A DNA stretch of 64,000 nucleotides from Tardiphaga sp. P9-11 (GTDB lineage Bacteria; Pseudomonadota; Alphaproteobacteria; Rhizobiales; Xanthobacteraceae): NCBI RefSeq assembly GCF_008329525.1, contig NZ_NPKQ01000005.1, positions 248,001 to 312,000 of the forward strand. The letters are read 5' to 3'. The translations under genes were made by a program, and so were the position numbers. Shown one piece after another: positions 17,858 to 28,219 of this stretch. The notes beneath the pieces were generated by a model. It saw only the letters and a program-made list of their open reading frames with translations, searched no databases and was not told the DNA's origin. How positions within the stretch are numbered: position 1 is the first letter of the stretch; each line of letters starts with the position of its first letter.

Positions 17858-20527
17858 ATGACTGGCAAGATCGGGCGATCAGACAGCAAGGCGGCAGTGT
17901 CCGTCATCGCGGTCGTTTGCCTTGTCGGCAGCATTACCGGGGCCCGTGCCGAATCTCCGGCGGTTCATTATATCAGTGAACTCGACCCACAAATGATCTG
18001 GCAGATTCTCATCGGTGGGTTTGTCACGCTGGCATTTCTTGCCGCCATAGTGCTGTGGGTCGCTTCGGCGCTGCGCAATGTGCGTCGCGAGCAGCAGCGT
18101 CGCAATGCGTTTGTCGGTTCTGCCCTCAATCATCTCGGCCAAGGCATCGTGATGCTCGACGACCAGAAGCGGGTCGTGTTTTGCAATGATCGCTATCTTG
18201 AGATCTACGACCTCACGCGCGCCGACATCACCAAGGATATTACCGGTCCAGGATTGCGTGAATTACGCCGCCAGCGTGGCAAGCTCGATCTGGCCACCCA
18301 GAGCTTCTACGAGCAGACTGTTGCCGCGGGCGAGTACATTGCCGAAATGCCCGGTGGGCAATCCGTTCACGTCAAGTTCAGCCGGCTTCCCAATGGCGGC
18401 GCCATTGGCATTCATGAGGACTGCACCGAGCAGCGTTTCCTGCAGCGCGAGCTTGCGACCACCAAGCAGTTCCTCGAATCTGTGCTTGATCACGTCCCGA
18501 TCTGCGTTGCGGCTAAGACCATTGACGATGGCCGCTATATCTTCGCCAACCGGGCTTTCGAAACCTTCTCTCGGCTTTCGCGCGATCAGATCGTCGGCAA
18601 ACGACCGGATCAGATATTCTCCCCACAGTCTGCGAAAGCGATTGCCGAAGCCGATGCCCTGGCAGTGGAGACACACGGCCAGTGCCGCCGCGAATTCAAC
18701 GTCGAGCGCGGCTCGGATATCCGCACGCTGGATAGCAATCGTGTGATTGCCTTCAACGAGCGCAACGAACCTGCCTTCCTCATTGCGTTGTTCGAGGATG
18801 TGACTGACCGGAAGTCGCTGTCCAAGGAACTGGAAAGCACCAAGAAGTTCCTCGAAACGGTGCTAGACAATATTCCTGTTTCGCTGATGGTGCAGCAAAT
18901 CAACACCGGCCGCTATCTGTTCGCCAATCGCGGCGCAGAAGTGATTCTGGGTCGCAAGCGTGAAGACGCGATCGGCTTGACTGTCCCCGAGATGCTTCGT
19001 CCGGAAGAAGCAAAGCTGATCGTGAGCCGGGATCAGGCAGCTATCAAGAGCCGAACGCCAATTGCAGAAGAGCATCCGATCAGCACGCGCGACGGATTGC
19101 GGCTTTTCCTGACCCGGCGGGTCACCGTGCTCGATGAAGCAGGCGAGCCGCAATATCTAATCAAGACCCATGAGGATGTCACCGACCGCCGCCAGACCGA
19201 GGCGCGGATGGCGCATATGGCCTATCACGACGGCCTGACCGATCTGCCGAACCGCCCGGCCTTCTTGCAGGCTCTGTCACAGATGATTGATGCCTGCGGC
19301 GAGACCTCCGAGGAATTCGCAGTGCTGTCGATCGATCTCGACGGCCTGAAGGAGGTCAACGATGTCTTCGGTCACGCCATCGGTGACAAGCTGCTGATCG
19401 AAGTGTCGCGTCGTGTCGATGCAGCCGTGGGCGGCGGAGTTGTGGCGCGGCTCGGCGGTGACGAGTTCGGCGTGATCATCGACGGCGCGCAGCCTGCGGC
19501 CGGGCTGTTGATCGCAGAGCGGATCTCCGCGGCCCTTGCGGAGGAATTCCCGATCGACGGCAAATCGGTGCGTACAGGCGTCACCACGGGCATCTCGCTG
19601 TTCCCGCGCGACGGCCATGACCCGGCCGCGTTGCTGGCGAATTCCGGCGCGGCGCTGTTCCGTGCGAAGTCGCAGTCGCGCGGTTCGATCAGCATCTTCG
19701 AGCCGCAAATGGACCAGCAACTGCGCGATCGCCGCGTGCTGCATCAGGACCTCTCGGCCGCGATCCGCAATGGCGAATTGTCGCTGCACTACCAGCCCCA
19801 GGCACGCGCTGGCCAGACCGTCGTCGATGCCGACATTACGGGCTTCGAGGCGTTGGCGCGGTGGATTCATCCGACGCGCGGTTTCGTGCCGCCCGGAGAC
19901 TTCATTCCGCTGGCCGAAGAAAGTGGCCTGATCGTCGAGATGGGTGAGTGGATCCTGCGCCAGGCCTGCCTTGAGGCCGCATCGTGGCCGGTACCGCTGC
20001 AGATCGCGGTCAACCTGTCGCCCGCGCAGTTCATGCACGGCGATCTCGTCGGCCTCGTGCATTCGATCCTGCTCGAAACCGGCCTACAGCCCGGTCGCCT
20101 TGAGCTGGAAATCACCGAGGGCGTGCTGATCGAGGATTTCGATCGTGGCGTAGCGTTGCTGCGGCGGTTGAAGGCACTCGGTGTGCGCATCTCGATGGAC
20201 GACTTTGGCTCCGGCTATTCCTCGCTGACCTATCTGCAAGCATTCCCGTTTGACAAGATCAAGATTGACCGCGCTTTCGTGATCAATCTGGGGCTCAATC
20301 CGCAGTCCGCCGCCATCGTGCGCGCGGTCATCGGGCTTGGCCATGGCCTCGACGTCGCGATCGTTGCGGAAGGCGTCGAGACCCACGAGCAACTCTGCTT
20401 CCTCGCCAGCGAAGGCTGCGACGGCGTACAAGGTTACTTCATCGGGCGTCCTGCCCCGATTGCGCAATATGCTGCGCTGGTCGGACGGATTGCCGCCGCT
20501 ACGCCCGCGGCACGCATGGTCGGTTGA
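17858..20527 (+). CDS. Membrane PAS-GGDEF-EAL signalling protein
   Basis: 889 residues. Signal-like segment (residues 10-32), short periplasmic part, membrane helix about 48-70, then three PAS domains (about 85-190, 200-320, 325-450), GGDEF and EAL. The GGDEF motif is intact (RLGGDEFG, near residue 531) and the EAL motif too (GFEALARW, near residue 664), with DDFGSGYSSLTYLQAFPFDK later. Both c-di-GMP synthesis and hydrolysis are therefore possible on motif grounds. It lies 65 bases before a potABC-like operon on the same strand, so read-through is possible. Confidence 0.92.
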   Translation: MTGKIGRSDSKAAVSVIAVVCLVGSITGARAESPAVHYISELDPQMIWQILIGGFVTLAFLAAIVLWVASALRNVRREQQRRNAFVGSALNHLGQGIVMLDDQKRVVFCNDRYLEIYDLTRADITKDITGPGLRELRRQRGKLDLATQSFYEQTVAAGEYIAEMPGGQSVHVKFSRLPNGGAIGIHEDCTEQRFLQRELATTKQFLESVLDHVPICVAAKTIDDGRYIFANRAFETFSRLSRDQIVGKRPDQIFSPQSAKAIAEADALAVETHGQCRREFNVERGSDIRTLDSNRVIAFNERNEPAFLIALFEDVTDRKSLSKELESTKKFLETVLDNIPVSLMVQQINTGRYLFANRGAEVILGRKREDAIGLTVPEMLRPEEAKLIVSRDQAAIKSRTPIAEEHPISTRDGLRLFLTRRVTVLDEAGEPQYLIKTHEDVTDRRQTEARMAHMAYHDGLTDLPNRPAFLQALSQMIDACGETSEEFAVLSIDLDGLKEVNDVFGHAIGDKLLIEVSRRVDAAVGGGVVARLGGDEFGVIIDGAQPAAGLLIAERISAALAEEFPIDGKSVRTGVTTGISLFPRDGHDPAALLANSGAALFRAKSQSRGSISIFEPQMDQQLRDRRVLHQDLSAAIRNGELSLHYQPQARAGQTVVDADITGFEALARWIHPTRGFVPPGDFIPLAEESGLIVEMGEWILRQACLEAASWPVPLQIAVNLSPAQFMHGDLVGLVHSILLETGLQPGRLELEITEGVLIEDFDRGVALLRRLKALGVRISMDDFGSGYSSLTYLQAFPFDKIKIDRAFVINLGLNPQSAAIVRAVIGLGHGLDVAIVAEGVETHEQLCFLASEGCDGVQGYFIGRPAPIAQYAALVGRIAAATPAARMVG

Positions 20528-20592
20528 GCGACAGACCGTTGCGAAGTGCTGATGCTGTTGAGCCCGCGGCGTTCCGCGGCTAGCTTGCGGTT

Positions 20593-21759
20593 ATGACGAA
20601 TCTCACTGCGACAGTCGCGGATCCGGCGGCCAGCGATGCGCCGGTCATCGCTTATCCCACGCCCTTGCTGCGGATAAACGGCGTCACCAAGGTATTCGGC
20701 GCGCATAGCGCAGTGAATGATCTCTCTTTGGACATCAAGGCCGGTGAATTCTTCGCGCTGCTTGGCCCGAGCGGCTGTGGCAAGACCACGTTACTGCGCA
20801 TGCTGGCTGGTTTCGAAGCGCCGGACACAGGCAAGATCGAGTTGAACGGCGAGGATATCGCCGCGGTCTTGCCGCATCAGCGGCCCGTCAACATGATGTT
20901 TCAGAACTACGCGCTGTTTCCGCATCTCAACGTGCGCGACAATATCGGTTTCGGTCTCAAGAGCGCTGGCTTGACGCGTCTCGGCATCGATACGCGGGTT
21001 GCCGAGATGGTGGCGCTGGTCAAGCTCCAGGGACTGGAGAAACGCCGACCGGATCAATTATCGGGCGGCCAGAAACAACGCGTGGCGCTCGCCCGGGCGC
21101 TGGCGCGGCATCCGCAACTGTTGCTGCTCGATGAGCCGCTGGCAGCTCTCGACAAGAAACTGCGTGAGGAAACCCAGGTCGAACTGATGGCGCTGCAGCG
21201 CCAGCTCGGCACCACCTTCGTGATCGTCACCCACGATCAGGAGGAGGCGATGACCATGGCCGACCGGATTGGCGTCATGAATAGCGGCCGCCTGCAACAG
21301 GTAGCCACGCCGCGGCAACTGTATGAGGCGCCCGCATCGCGCTGGGTCGCGGAGTTCGTTGGCGACGTCAACATCGTCGAGGGTGGTATCACGCACCGGG
21401 ACAGTCATCGACTGACCATTGCAGGCCGCGATGTCGGAACCCTGTTTGCGATCGAGCCGCGACAGCCTGTCGGCGATGCCGTCATCTGCGTTGCGATCCG
21501 CCCGGAGAAGATACGGTTGTCGCGGCGAGGGCCGGCGACGGACCTCGTCAACAGCGGCGCCATGAACAGCCTTGAGGGGGTCATCTCCGACGTCGGCTAT
21601 CTCGGCGGTCGCTCGCTCTACAAGGTGAAGCTCGACCGTGGAGCCACATTGCGGGTCGCTCTCGCCAATACCGCGCGGCTCGATGTCGATGCCTATTCGA
21701 TAGGGGAGCGCGTCGCGGCATGGTTTGCTCCCGATGATTGCGTGGTGCTGGTTCAATGA
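20593..21759 (+). CDS. ABC transporter ATPase, PotA-like
   Basis: 388 residues. Walker A GPSGCGKTT (residues 58-66), signature LSGGQKQRVALARAL, Walker B LLLLDEPLAALDKK and the switch His in VTHDQEEAMTMADR are all present. The C-terminal 130 residues form the TOBE/regulatory domain of the polyamine/opine/iron MalK-type subfamily. Followed by two permease genes with four-base overlaps. Energises import; the substrate is likely a polyamine or similar amine, by family only. Confidence 0.9.
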   Translation: MTNLTATVADPAASDAPVIAYPTPLLRINGVTKVFGAHSAVNDLSLDIKAGEFFALLGPSGCGKTTLLRMLAGFEAPDTGKIELNGEDIAAVLPHQRPVNMMFQNYALFPHLNVRDNIGFGLKSAGLTRLGIDTRVAEMVALVKLQGLEKRRPDQLSGGQKQRVALARALARHPQLLLLDEPLAALDKKLREETQVELMALQRQLGTTFVIVTHDQEEAMTMADRIGVMNSGRLQQVATPRQLYEAPASRWVAEFVGDVNIVEGGITHRDSHRLTIAGRDVGTLFAIEPRQPVGDAVICVAIRPEKIRLSRRGPATDLVNSGAMNSLEGVISDVGYLGGRSLYKVKLDRGATLRVALANTARLDVDAYSIGERVAAWFAPDDCVVLVQ

Positions 21760-22667
21760 GCGCGCGTCGCATCTTCACGGCGCCGGCGCGGCTTGCTGCG
21801 ATCCCGCCTTATGTCTGGATGGTGCTGTTCTTTCTGGTGCCGTTTGGCTTCGTGCTGAAGATCAGTCTGTCGCAGACAGCGATTGCGCAGCCGCCTTATC
21901 TGCCGGTGTTCGGACTGTCCGAGGGGATCGATGGACTGAAGGCCTCGTTTGCCGCGCTGTCGCTGGATAATTTCCGGCTGCTCGTTTCGGACAATCTCTA
22001 TCTCGCATCCTATCTGCGCAGCGTCCTCGTCGCCGTCGTATCGACCCTGATCCTGCTCGCGGTCGGTTATCCCATCGCCTATGGTATGGCGCGTCTGCCG
22101 CGACGCTGGCAGGGCATCGCGATGATGCTGGTCATAGTGCCGTTCTGGACCTCGTTCCTGATCCGCATCTATGCCTGGATCAACATCCTGCAGCATGATG
22201 GCTTGCTCAATAAGGTCCTTCTTGCGTTGCACGTCGTATCGAAGCCAGTCGTGTGGCTGTCCACCGACAGTGCGATGTATCTTGGCATCGTCTATTCCTA
22301 TCTGCCTTTCATGATCCTGCCGCTCTATGCCACGCTGGCGAAGCAGGACCCTTCGCTGATCGAGGCCGCGGCCGATCTCGGCGTCTCGCGCATCGACGCA
22401 TTCTGGCTGGTGACAGTTCCGTTGTCCCTGCGCGGCGTCGGCGCCGGTGCGTTGCTGTGCTTCATTCCGATCATGGGCGAATTCGTCACTCCCGATCTGC
22501 TCGCCGGGTCGAATTCGTTGATGATCGGCCAGACGCTGTGGCTCGAGTTCTTCACGAACAAGGATTGGCCGGTCGCCTCTGCCACTGCCATCGTGTTGCT
22601 CGGGCTGCTGTTGATCCCGTTGCTGGTCTACGACCGGCTGCAGCGCAGGCAGTTGGAGGCGCGCTGA
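21756..22667 (+). CDS. ABC transporter permease, PotB-like
   Basis: 303 residues, six helices after a short cytosolic N-terminus. The EAA coupling motif is EAAADLGVSRIDAFWLVTVP near residue 208. ATG 21756 overlaps the ATPase stop (ATGA) and gives MSARRIFTAPARL. Forms the membrane pore with the next gene product. Confidence 0.9.
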   Translation: MSARRIFTAPARLAAIPPYVWMVLFFLVPFGFVLKISLSQTAIAQPPYLPVFGLSEGIDGLKASFAALSLDNFRLLVSDNLYLASYLRSVLVAVVSTLILLAVGYPIAYGMARLPRRWQGIAMMLVIVPFWTSFLIRIYAWINILQHDGLLNKVLLALHVVSKPVVWLSTDSAMYLGIVYSYLPFMILPLYATLAKQDPSLIEAAADLGVSRIDAFWLVTVPLSLRGVGAGALLCFIPIMGEFVTPDLLAGSNSLMIGQTLWLEFFTNKDWPVASATAIVLLGLLLIPLLVYDRLQRRQLEAR

Positions 22668-23482
22668 TGTCCGTGCATCCACTTCGTTTGTCGCGCTTTA
22701 ACATCACGTCGCTGGTGCTTGGCCTGGCGTTTCTCTATCTGCCGATCGTCATTCTCGTGATCTATTCGTTCAACGCCTCGCGGCTGGTGACGGTTTGGGG
22801 TGGTTGGTCGACACGCTGGTATACGGAATTCTTCAATGACCGCGCGATGCTCGACGCCGCCTGGATGAGCCTTCGCGTAGGTGTCGTGTCCGCGACGCTG
22901 GCAACGGTTCTCGGCACGTTGGCGGCTATCGCTTTGACGCGCGGCGCAGGCTTCCGCGGCCGCACGCTGATGTCCGGGATGCTTTACGCGCCGCTGGTGA
23001 TGCCCGAGGTGATTACCGGACTGTCGCTGTTGCTACTGTTCGTGGCGCTTGATGCCGGGCGCGGCCTTGTCACGGTGACCATTGCACACACGACACTCAC
23101 CATGTGCTTCGTCACTGTCGTGGTGCAGTCGCGCCTCGCGGGGATCGATCGCAGTCTCGAGGAAGCGGCGATGGATCTCGGCCGCGATCCGCTCCGCGCA
23201 TTTATGGCCGTTACGTTGCCGCTGATTTGGCCGGCCATTGCCGCCGGTTGGATGCTGGCCTTCACGCTCTCGCTGGACGATCTCGTCATCGCGAGTTTTA
23301 CGACCGGGCCGGGCTCGGCAACGCTGCCGATCAGGATTTATTCGGAGGTGCGCCTCGGCGTGAAGCCGGAGATCAACGCCATCTGTACGCTGATCGTCGG
23401 TTTCATCGCCGTCGTGATCGTGCTGGCCTCGCTGGTGTCGAAACTGTCGAGCGCCCGCGGCGAAAGCGCCGCGCCGCTGTAA
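22667..23482 (+). CDS. ABC transporter permease, PotC-like
   Basis: 271 residues, six helices. The EAA motif is EEAAMDLGRDPLRAFMAVTLP near residue 165, and SLDDLVIASFTTGPGSATLP is typical of PotC. Its ATG overlaps the previous stop by one base (TGATG). No substrate-binding protein gene lies in this operon, which ends eight bases before the convergent AsmA gene. Confidence 0.9.
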   Translation: MSVHPLRLSRFNITSLVLGLAFLYLPIVILVIYSFNASRLVTVWGGWSTRWYTEFFNDRAMLDAAWMSLRVGVVSATLATVLGTLAAIALTRGAGFRGRTLMSGMLYAPLVMPEVITGLSLLLLFVALDAGRGLVTVTIAHTTLTMCFVTVVVQSRLAGIDRSLEEAAMDLGRDPLRAFMAVTLPLIWPAIAAGWMLAFTLSLDDLVIASFTTGPGSATLPIRIYSEVRLGVKPEINAICTLIVGFIAVVIVLASLVSKLSSARGESAAPL

Positions 23483-23490
23483 GGTAAAAG

Positions 23491-25452
23491 TTAGTTCGCC
23501 TTTGGTGCCGTATCTGCGGGCGCGGCAGCTGCCGGCGTGTCAGCGGGCTTATCCGGCTCTGCAGCGGGCGCCTGCTTCGACCCGCCGGTAAAGCGTTCGA
23601 TCACCGAACGTACGGCGTCGCGGGTCTTGCGATCCTTCACGGCATCCAGCAAAGGCGCCGCGCCCGGCGATCGGCGGATCAGGCTTTCCGGATCGGGAAA
23701 GATCAGCGGATCGTCCCACGGGCCCTGGATCACGAAAGGCAGCTCGAAGCCGCCGGTGCCGTTGGTTGCAGGATTGAGACTGGCGATGCCCTTGAAGTCG
23801 TATTCACGTGAGGGCACCGACGCAGTGCCGGTCAGCGTCAGTTTCGCGGCGGGACCATCGATACGGATATCCTGTGCGGTGGCGATGCCGTCATTGAATT
23901 TCACGGACATGTTCAGCGTGTTGAACGGAGTCGAACCCGAGCGGAAATTGCCGGCGCCGGACAGCGGACGTCGCTCCAGCCTTTTCAAAAGCTGTTCGAC
24001 GTTGAAGCCGCTGATCGCCCCGTCATGGCCAGTCAACGTTGCGGTGCCGTCAAGCGATTGCGCGAGACCGAACGGCGATGAGCCCGAGGCCTCCAGCATC
24101 ATGCTGAGATTGCCGCGTCCAGTGAGCTTGTTGACGCCGAACAGATCGCTGGCACAGGCCTGCAGGTCGACATCGCTGAACTGGAACTGGGCCTTCACGT
24201 CGGCCACGGCATCGGAATGGGCAACATTGAACGAACCACGGACGATGCCGCCGTACATCTGCGCTTCACCCACCGACAGCGCCAGTGTACCGCCGCGCAG
24301 ATTGGCGCCGAGTGCGGTGCGGCCGAGCACTGAGGAGCCGACGGTGACCTTGGCGGCCGACAGGCGCATATCGAGATCGGTGGTGGATAGCGCGTTCAGG
24401 TCGAACAATTGCCGGTTCCAGTCGCGCGCGCCGGAGGCCAGAAGTCGTACCGTCGAAACATAGGGTGTGAAGTCGAGCGCACCGGCAGCCAGCGTCGCCT
24501 GCAGTGTTTGGCGGCCGGTGTTGCTGTAGGTCATGACGCCTTCGGCACTGTTGCCGTCGAGTTCGACATTGACGTTGGTAAGTGCAATCGACGGACCGAC
24601 CAGGCTGGCACGTGCCTTCAGGGCAAAGCGGCCGAAACCGCCGGAGCCGGGCGGTGCCTGGCCGACCCAGCGCAAGGCGTTGCGCAGCGACATGCTGTCG
24701 GCAGTCAGCGTGCCTTCCATGACCAGGCTGGCCTTGTTGGCAACGGTGCCATCGAAAGCAAGCTTGATCGGCGCACCGGCGATGCGGGCCTTTACGCCGG
24801 AGCGCTCACCGGACAATGCGGCAATGAAGTCGCTGACGCTGAGGCTGCCGTCGATGCGTTCGCCGCGCCAGTCGAACTGGCCGGTTGCCGCGAATGAGCG
24901 CGAGATCGATGGCCAGGCGAGCGACAGGTCGATGTCGCCGAGACGCTCGGTGTTATGCGGGTCCTGATAGTGCAGCACGCCGTCCTGGATCCGGATCTCG
25001 GAGAACGACAGCGGCTGCTCGGCGCCGGGCTTCATGGTGCGGGCGATGGACTCGATGAATGGCGTCCAGTTGCTTTCGCCGGAGGCCTCGCGGATCACGC
25101 GGATGCGCGGCCGCAGCATCATCATGTCGGCGATTTCGAAACGCTGCAACAGCAGCGGCAGCAACCGCAGATTGGCCGTCAGCACGTCGACGGTCAGCGC
25201 GGGATCGATCGAGCCGCCGCCCTTCAGGCCGACATCGTGAAACGACACATAGCTGCCAGGAAACACCGACACATCCACCGCGCCGTTGACGACGAAATCC
25301 AGCCCGGTCACGGCACGAATCTGTGCCTCCACGGCATGACGCAGCGTATCGCGGTTGAGCAACCACGACATGGCGAACAGCCCTATCAGCGCGACGCCCA
25401 GGAGAGCCGCAATTGGCATCCCCAGGCGTCTTATTCCTTGGGCACTCGTCAA
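23491..25452 (-). CDS. AsmA-family envelope protein
   Basis: 653 residues. One N-terminal membrane anchor (about residues 12-32) and a long beta-rich periplasmic region; the AsmA core and C-terminal AsmA_2 region are recognisable (for example DVDLQACASDLFGVNKLTGR near residue 430 and IDGPAAKLTLTGTASVPSRE near 535). The tail is Ala/Pro-rich. Family members are bridge-like proteins implicated in lipid movement between membranes. The frame opens with TTG at 25452; an ATG at 25419 directly before the anchor is an alternative start. Confidence 0.8.
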   Translation of the reverse strand: MTSAQGIRRLGMPIAALLGVALIGLFAMSWLLNRDTLRHAVEAQIRAVTGLDFVVNGAVDVSVFPGSYVSFHDVGLKGGGSIDPALTVDVLTANLRLLPLLLQRFEIADMMMLRPRIRVIREASGESNWTPFIESIARTMKPGAEQPLSFSEIRIQDGVLHYQDPHNTERLGDIDLSLAWPSISRSFAATGQFDWRGERIDGSLSVSDFIAALSGERSGVKARIAGAPIKLAFDGTVANKASLVMEGTLTADSMSLRNALRWVGQAPPGSGGFGRFALKARASLVGPSIALTNVNVELDGNSAEGVMTYSNTGRQTLQATLAAGALDFTPYVSTVRLLASGARDWNRQLFDLNALSTTDLDMRLSAAKVTVGSSVLGRTALGANLRGGTLALSVGEAQMYGGIVRGSFNVAHSDAVADVKAQFQFSDVDLQACASDLFGVNKLTGRGNLSMMLEASGSSPFGLAQSLDGTATLTGHDGAISGFNVEQLLKRLERRPLSGAGNFRSGSTPFNTLNMSVKFNDGIATAQDIRIDGPAAKLTLTGTASVPSREYDFKGIASLNPATNGTGGFELPFVIQGPWDDPLIFPDPESLIRRSPGAAPLLDAVKDRKTRDAVRSVIERFTGGSKQAPAAEPDKPADTPAAAAPADTAPKAN

Positions 25453-25684
25453 TGAACTATCCGGGTTGGTTGGTGGTCACACATAGCGGGGCGGCAGCCA
25501 TGTGCGCCCACGTCCAAGGTGCTCAATTTGAAGGGTTTTCTTGACGCTTTCAAGGCCATAGCGGGTGTGATGGGGTCGCAGTCCCCTGCGATTGACCTGC
25601 CGCGGAGTTTCCGCCTAATAATCCACGACATAGCCGCCCGCGCCCGCTGGGTTCTCAGCGCATTCCTGCATCAGGTCGATTCCC

Positions 25685-26389
25685 ATGAACAAAGTCTACC
25701 CCGACGCCAAATCGGCACTCGATGGCATTCTTAAGGATGGCATGATGATCATGTCGGGTGGCTTCGGCCTCTGCGGCATTGCCGAGGACCTGTCGGACGC
25801 CTTGCGCGATTCCGGGGTCAAGGACCTCACCGTGGTGTCAAATAACGCCGGCGTCGACGGCATCGGCCTCAGCCGCCTGCTGGAAACCCGCCAGATCAAG
25901 AAGATGATTTCGTCCTATGTGGGCGAGAACAAGCTGTTCGCCCAGCAGTATCTGGCCGGCGAACTGGAACTCGAATTCTCCCCGCAGGGCACGCTGGCCG
26001 AGCGCATCCGTGCCGGCGGCGCCGGCATCCCGGGCTTCTACACCAAGACCGGCGTCGGCACGCTGATCTCGGAAGGCAAGCCGACCATGGAATTCAACGG
26101 CGAGACCTACATGCTGGAACGTGGTCTGTTCGCCGATATTGCTATCGTGCACGCTTGGAAGGGCGATACCGCGGGCAACCTCGTTTATCGCAAGACCGCC
26201 CGGAACTTTAACCCGATGATGGCGACTGCCGCCAAGATCACCATTGCCGAAGTCGAGCATCTGGTGCCGGCCGGCGAGATCGACCCGGATCACATTCACA
26301 CCCCCGGCATTTTCGTGAAGCGTATTGTCGAGGTCGGTACCGGCAAGAAGCGGATCGAAAAAGTCACCTCGCGTCAGCGTCCCGCGTAA
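25685..26389 (+). CDS. scoA: 3-oxoacid CoA-transferase, subunit A
   Basis: 234 residues. The glycine loop [20 protein letters not shown] near residues 20-40 and the [15 protein letters not shown] segment near 115 mark the alpha subunit of class I CoA-transferase (SCOT/AtoD type). With the next gene it would move CoA from succinyl-CoA to acetoacetate or another 3-oxoacid, linking ketone-body or polyhydroxybutyrate breakdown to the TCA cycle. Followed 28 bases later by subunit B. Confidence 0.92.
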   Translation: MNKVYPDAKSALDGILKDGMMIMSGGFGLCGIAEDLSDALRDSGVKDLTVVSNNAGVDGIGLSRLLETRQIKKMISSYVGENKLFAQQYLAGELELEFSPQGTLAERIRAGGAGIPGFYTKTGVGTLISEGKPTMEFNGETYMLERGLFADIAIVHAWKGDTAGNLVYRKTARNFNPMMATAAKITIAEVEHLVPAGEIDPDHIHTPGIFVKRIVEVGTGKKRIEKVTSRQRPA

Positions 26390-26417
26390 CCGCCAAAAGC
26401 AAAAACAGGAGAGAACG

Positions 26418-27068
26418 ATGGCTTGGACCCGTGATCAAATGGCAGCGCGCGCGGCGAAAGAACTGCGCGACGGATATTACGTCAATCTCGGCATCGGTAT
26501 TCCGACGCTGGTGTCGAACTACATTCCCGAAGGTGTGGATGTTCAACTGCAGAGCGAGAACGGTATGCTCGGCATGGGCCCTTTCCCCTATGAGGGCGAG
26601 GAAGATCCGGACCTGATCAATGCCGGCAAGCAGACCGTCACCGAGCTGCCGACCACCAGCTATTTCTCGTCGGCCGACTCGTTCGGCATGGTCCGTGGTG
26701 GCCATATCGACCTGTCGATCCTCGGCGCCATGCAGGTTGCCCAGAATGGTGATCTCGCCAACTGGATGATCCCCGGCAAGATGGTGAAGGGCATGGGCGG
26801 CGCGATGGATCTCGTCGCTGGCGTCAAGCGCGTCGTCGTCGTGATGGAGCATTCCGCCAAGGATGGCGCCAAGCTGCTGAAGAGCTGCAACCTGCCGCTG
26901 ACTGGCGAGCGCGTCGTCGACATGGTCGTGACCGATCTGGCGGTGTTCACCATCGACAAGCACGGTAATGACGGCATGGCCTTGATCGAACTCGCCGATG
27001 GCGTAACGCTCGATGAGGTGAAGGCCAATACCGAAGCTGAATTCCGGGTCGCGCTGACCAACACCTGA
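26418..27068 (+). CDS. scoB: 3-oxoacid CoA-transferase, subunit B
   Basis: 217 residues. The catalytic glutamate is in [10 protein letters not shown] (near residue 50), the class I motif. GIGIPTLV near residue 25 is the conserved glycine stretch. AGGAGAGAACG directly precedes the ATG at 26418. Completes the A-B heterodimer and shares its transcript. Confidence 0.93.
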   Translation: MAWTRDQMAARAAKELRDGYYVNLGIGIPTLVSNYIPEGVDVQLQSENGMLGMGPFPYEGEEDPDLINAGKQTVTELPTTSYFSSADSFGMVRGGHIDLSILGAMQVAQNGDLANWMIPGKMVKGMGGAMDLVAGVKRVVVVMEHSAKDGAKLLKSCNLPLTGERVVDMVVTDLAVFTIDKHGNDGMALIELADGVTLDEVKANTEAEFRVALTNT

Positions 27069-27096
27069 ACGATTGCGCGCTCCGAGCGTTGATATG

Positions 27097-27119
27097 ATGC
27101 CCGGCCTCGTGCCGGGCAT
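27097..27119 (+). terminator. Hairpin after the CoA-transferase genes
   Basis: Perfect nine-base stem ATGCCCGGC / GCCGGGCAT with a five-base loop, 28 bases after the scoB stop. The T run is weak (TT-CGTGTT), so it may be an inefficient terminator. The stem is the same as in the pnt terminator at 7570. Confidence 0.6.
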
Positions 27120-27153
27120 TCGTGTTAATATCAACCCCGATTAGGAAGCCAAT

Positions 27154-28218
27154 ATGCGCGCCAGTCTCGAAGATCGTTTCTTCCTGCTGCTCATCGTCTT
27201 GGTGACGATAGCCTTCGGCTGGATAATGAGTTCGTTCTACAGCGCGATCCTGTGGGGCATCGTGATCGCGATCATGTTCGCGCCGATGCATCGCCGGCTG
27301 GAACGGCGGATGCCGAAACATCCGAATTCGGCCGCCCTGCTCACCGTGGGATTGATCGTGCTGATCGTGATCCTGCCGCTGACATTGGTTGGCGCATCGC
27401 TGGCGCAGGAAGCGGCTGTCGTCGTAGGCAAGATGAAATCTGGCCAATTCAATCTCGGCACATTTCTGCAGCAGATACTCGATGCCGTCCCGCAATGGGC
27501 GAAGGGACTGCTGGATCGCTTCGGCATCGCCAATCTCGGCGGCATGCAGGACAAGCTGACTGAAGGCCTCGTCAAAGGCAGTCAGTACTTTGCATCGCAG
27601 GCGCTGAACATCGGTCAGAGCACGTTCGACTTCATCATCAATCTCGGCATCATGCTCTATCTGCTGTTCTTCCTGTTCAAGGATGGCGAGGCGTTGTCGC
27701 AGCGTGTGAAGAATGCGATTCCGCTACGGCCGGAGTTGCGTGATGATCTGATGGAGAAGTTCACGGTGGTGATCCGCGCCACGGTGAAGGGTGGCATTCT
27801 GGTCGCGCTGGCGCAGGGCGCGCTGGGCGGGCTGATCTTCTGGATCCTCGATATCAATGCCGCGCTGCTCTGGGCCGTGCTGATGGCGTTCCTGTCGCTG
27901 TTGCCGGCGGTGGGCGCAGGTCTGGTCTGGATGCCGGTCGCGCTTTATCTGCTTGCGACGGGCTCCGTCGTTCAGGGTGTGATCCTGATCGCCTATGGAT
28001 TTCTCGTCATTGGTCTGGTCGACAACATCCTGCGCCCGATGCTGGTCGGCAAGGACACCAAGCTGCCGGATTATCTGGTGCTGATCGCGACGCTTGGCGG
28101 CATCGATGCGCTGGGCCTCAACGGCTTTGTGGTCGGTCCCGTGATTGCTGCGATGTTTGTCGCGGGTTGGGCGATTTTCGCGGAGTCGCGAAAGGACGTG
28201 CCCGGCATGACGGCGTGA
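27154..28218 (+). CDS. AI-2E-family (UPF0118) membrane protein
   Basis: 354 residues with eight helices in the family pattern: two at the start (about 8-25, 30-48), one at 60-85, then five in the C-terminal half. MPVALYLLATGS and VDNILRPMLVGKDTKLPDYLV are the conserved late motifs. Members include quorum-signal exporters and Na+/H+ antiporters, so the substrate cannot be read from the sequence. Convergent with the iron permease, one base apart. Confidence 0.85.
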   Translation: MRASLEDRFFLLLIVLVTIAFGWIMSSFYSAILWGIVIAIMFAPMHRRLERRMPKHPNSAALLTVGLIVLIVILPLTLVGASLAQEAAVVVGKMKSGQFNLGTFLQQILDAVPQWAKGLLDRFGIANLGGMQDKLTEGLVKGSQYFASQALNIGQSTFDFIINLGIMLYLLFFLFKDGEALSQRVKNAIPLRPELRDDLMEKFTVVIRATVKGGILVALAQGALGGLIFWILDINAALLWAVLMAFLSLLPAVGAGLVWMPVALYLLATGSVVQGVILIAYGFLVIGLVDNILRPMLVGKDTKLPDYLVLIATLGGIDALGLNGFVVGPVIAAMFVAGWAIFAESRKDVPGMTA

Positions 28219-28219
28219 C

